Of a stretch of 5,603 bases of DNA, positions 5,488-5,603 are shown piece by piece (the stretch's first letter is position 1; every line of letters starts with the position of its first letter). The position numbers were made by a program, and so were the translations under genes. The DNA is taken from contig DAOVHN010000194.1 in the NCBI GenBank assembly GCA_030671915.1, forward strand, positions 1 through 5,603, given 5' to 3'. A model generated the notes under the pieces. That model was not told where the DNA came from, made no database searches, and worked only from the letters and a program-made list of their open reading frames with translations. This DNA comes from Pseudomonadota bacterium. Lineage in GTDB: Bacteria > Pseudomonadota > Alphaproteobacteria > UBA8366 > JADFVY01.

Positions 5488-5603
5488 ATGAAGAGTGAAG
5501 TTCAACAGGCGCGAGTTGATCTTGCCGCGGCGCTGCGGCTGGCCGCGCGTTTCGATTTCAGCGAAGGCGTCTGCAATCATTTCAGCTGTCAGCTGCCGGG
5601 CGA
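5488..5603 (+). CDS. Class II aldolase/adducin family protein, N-terminus only
   Basis: The gene starts at ATG 5488 with GGAG (5474-5477) 10 nt upstream and runs off the right edge; 38 complete codons are visible. The segment LAAALRLAARFDFSEGVCNHFSCQLPG matches the start of class II aldolase/adducin domain proteins. These are zinc-type enzymes that cleave or decarboxylate phosphorylated or free keto sugars and sugar acids. The 'EGVCNHFS' form belongs to the longer adducin-like branch, rather than to the FucA/OtnC branch with 'GxxGNxS'. It is divergent from the catabolic operon across a short shared control region, so it is probably co-regulated and part of the same pathway. The zinc-ligand histidines and catalytic residues lie beyond the window, so activity cannot be judged. 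Confidence 0.85.
   Translation, partial: MKSEVQQARVDLAAALRLAARFDFSEGVCNHFSCQLPG

Noticed and set aside
1..5603. tRNA, rRNA, CRISPR array, riboswitch
   Set aside because: I found no cloverleaf-like sequence, no regularly spaced repeats and no recognisable structured RNA element.

Overview
The window looks like part of a GC-rich proteobacterial chromosome, most likely alphaproteobacterial. This rests on general sequence character and on the type of IS6-like transposase; nothing here fixes a genus. It has two parts. The left ~1.98 kb is a gene-poor patchwork of mobile-DNA debris around one intact small membrane protein. The right ~3.6 kb is a compact sugar-acid catabolic locus.

Left part: positions 1-141 hold the 3' end of a reading frame that may be a decayed Toprim/primase-type tail. 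An intact DUF420-like four-helix membrane protein follows at 340-759 (+). From 760 to about 1366 I see no convincing gene; the stretch holds nested inverted repeats, a tiny ORF with a good ribosome binding site, and a strand-asymmetric pyrimidine-rich tract with an 11-bp tandem duplication. From about 1367 to 1933 (-) lies a decayed IS6-family transposase. Its catalytic DDE residues can still be read, but it carries two stop codons and two probable frameshifts, and its N-terminus is missing.

Right part: four genes on the minus strand form a tight operon, in transcription order: an SDR-type NAD(P)-dependent dehydrogenase (5346-4594), a DenD-like (D-erythronate dehydrogenase family) oxidoreductase (4576-3581), 2-dehydro-3-deoxygalactonokinase DgoK (3566-2652) and 2-dehydro-3-deoxy-6-phosphogalactonate aldolase DgoA (2659-1988). 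Gaps are 17 and 14 nt, and dgoK and dgoA overlap by 8 nt. A class II aldolase/adducin family gene starts divergently at 5488 and runs off the right edge.

DgoK and DgoA together convert 2-keto-3-deoxy-galactonate to pyruvate and glyceraldehyde 3-phosphate (lower De Ley-Doudoroff pathway). The two dehydrogenases presumably make or recycle the sugar acid that feeds it. No dehydratase, lactonase, transporter or regulator is visible, so those functions must lie outside the window or be supplied in trans. The pairing of a tetronate-type dehydrogenase with a galactonate-type kinase/aldolase pair is the most interesting biological point: the actual substrate is not obvious.
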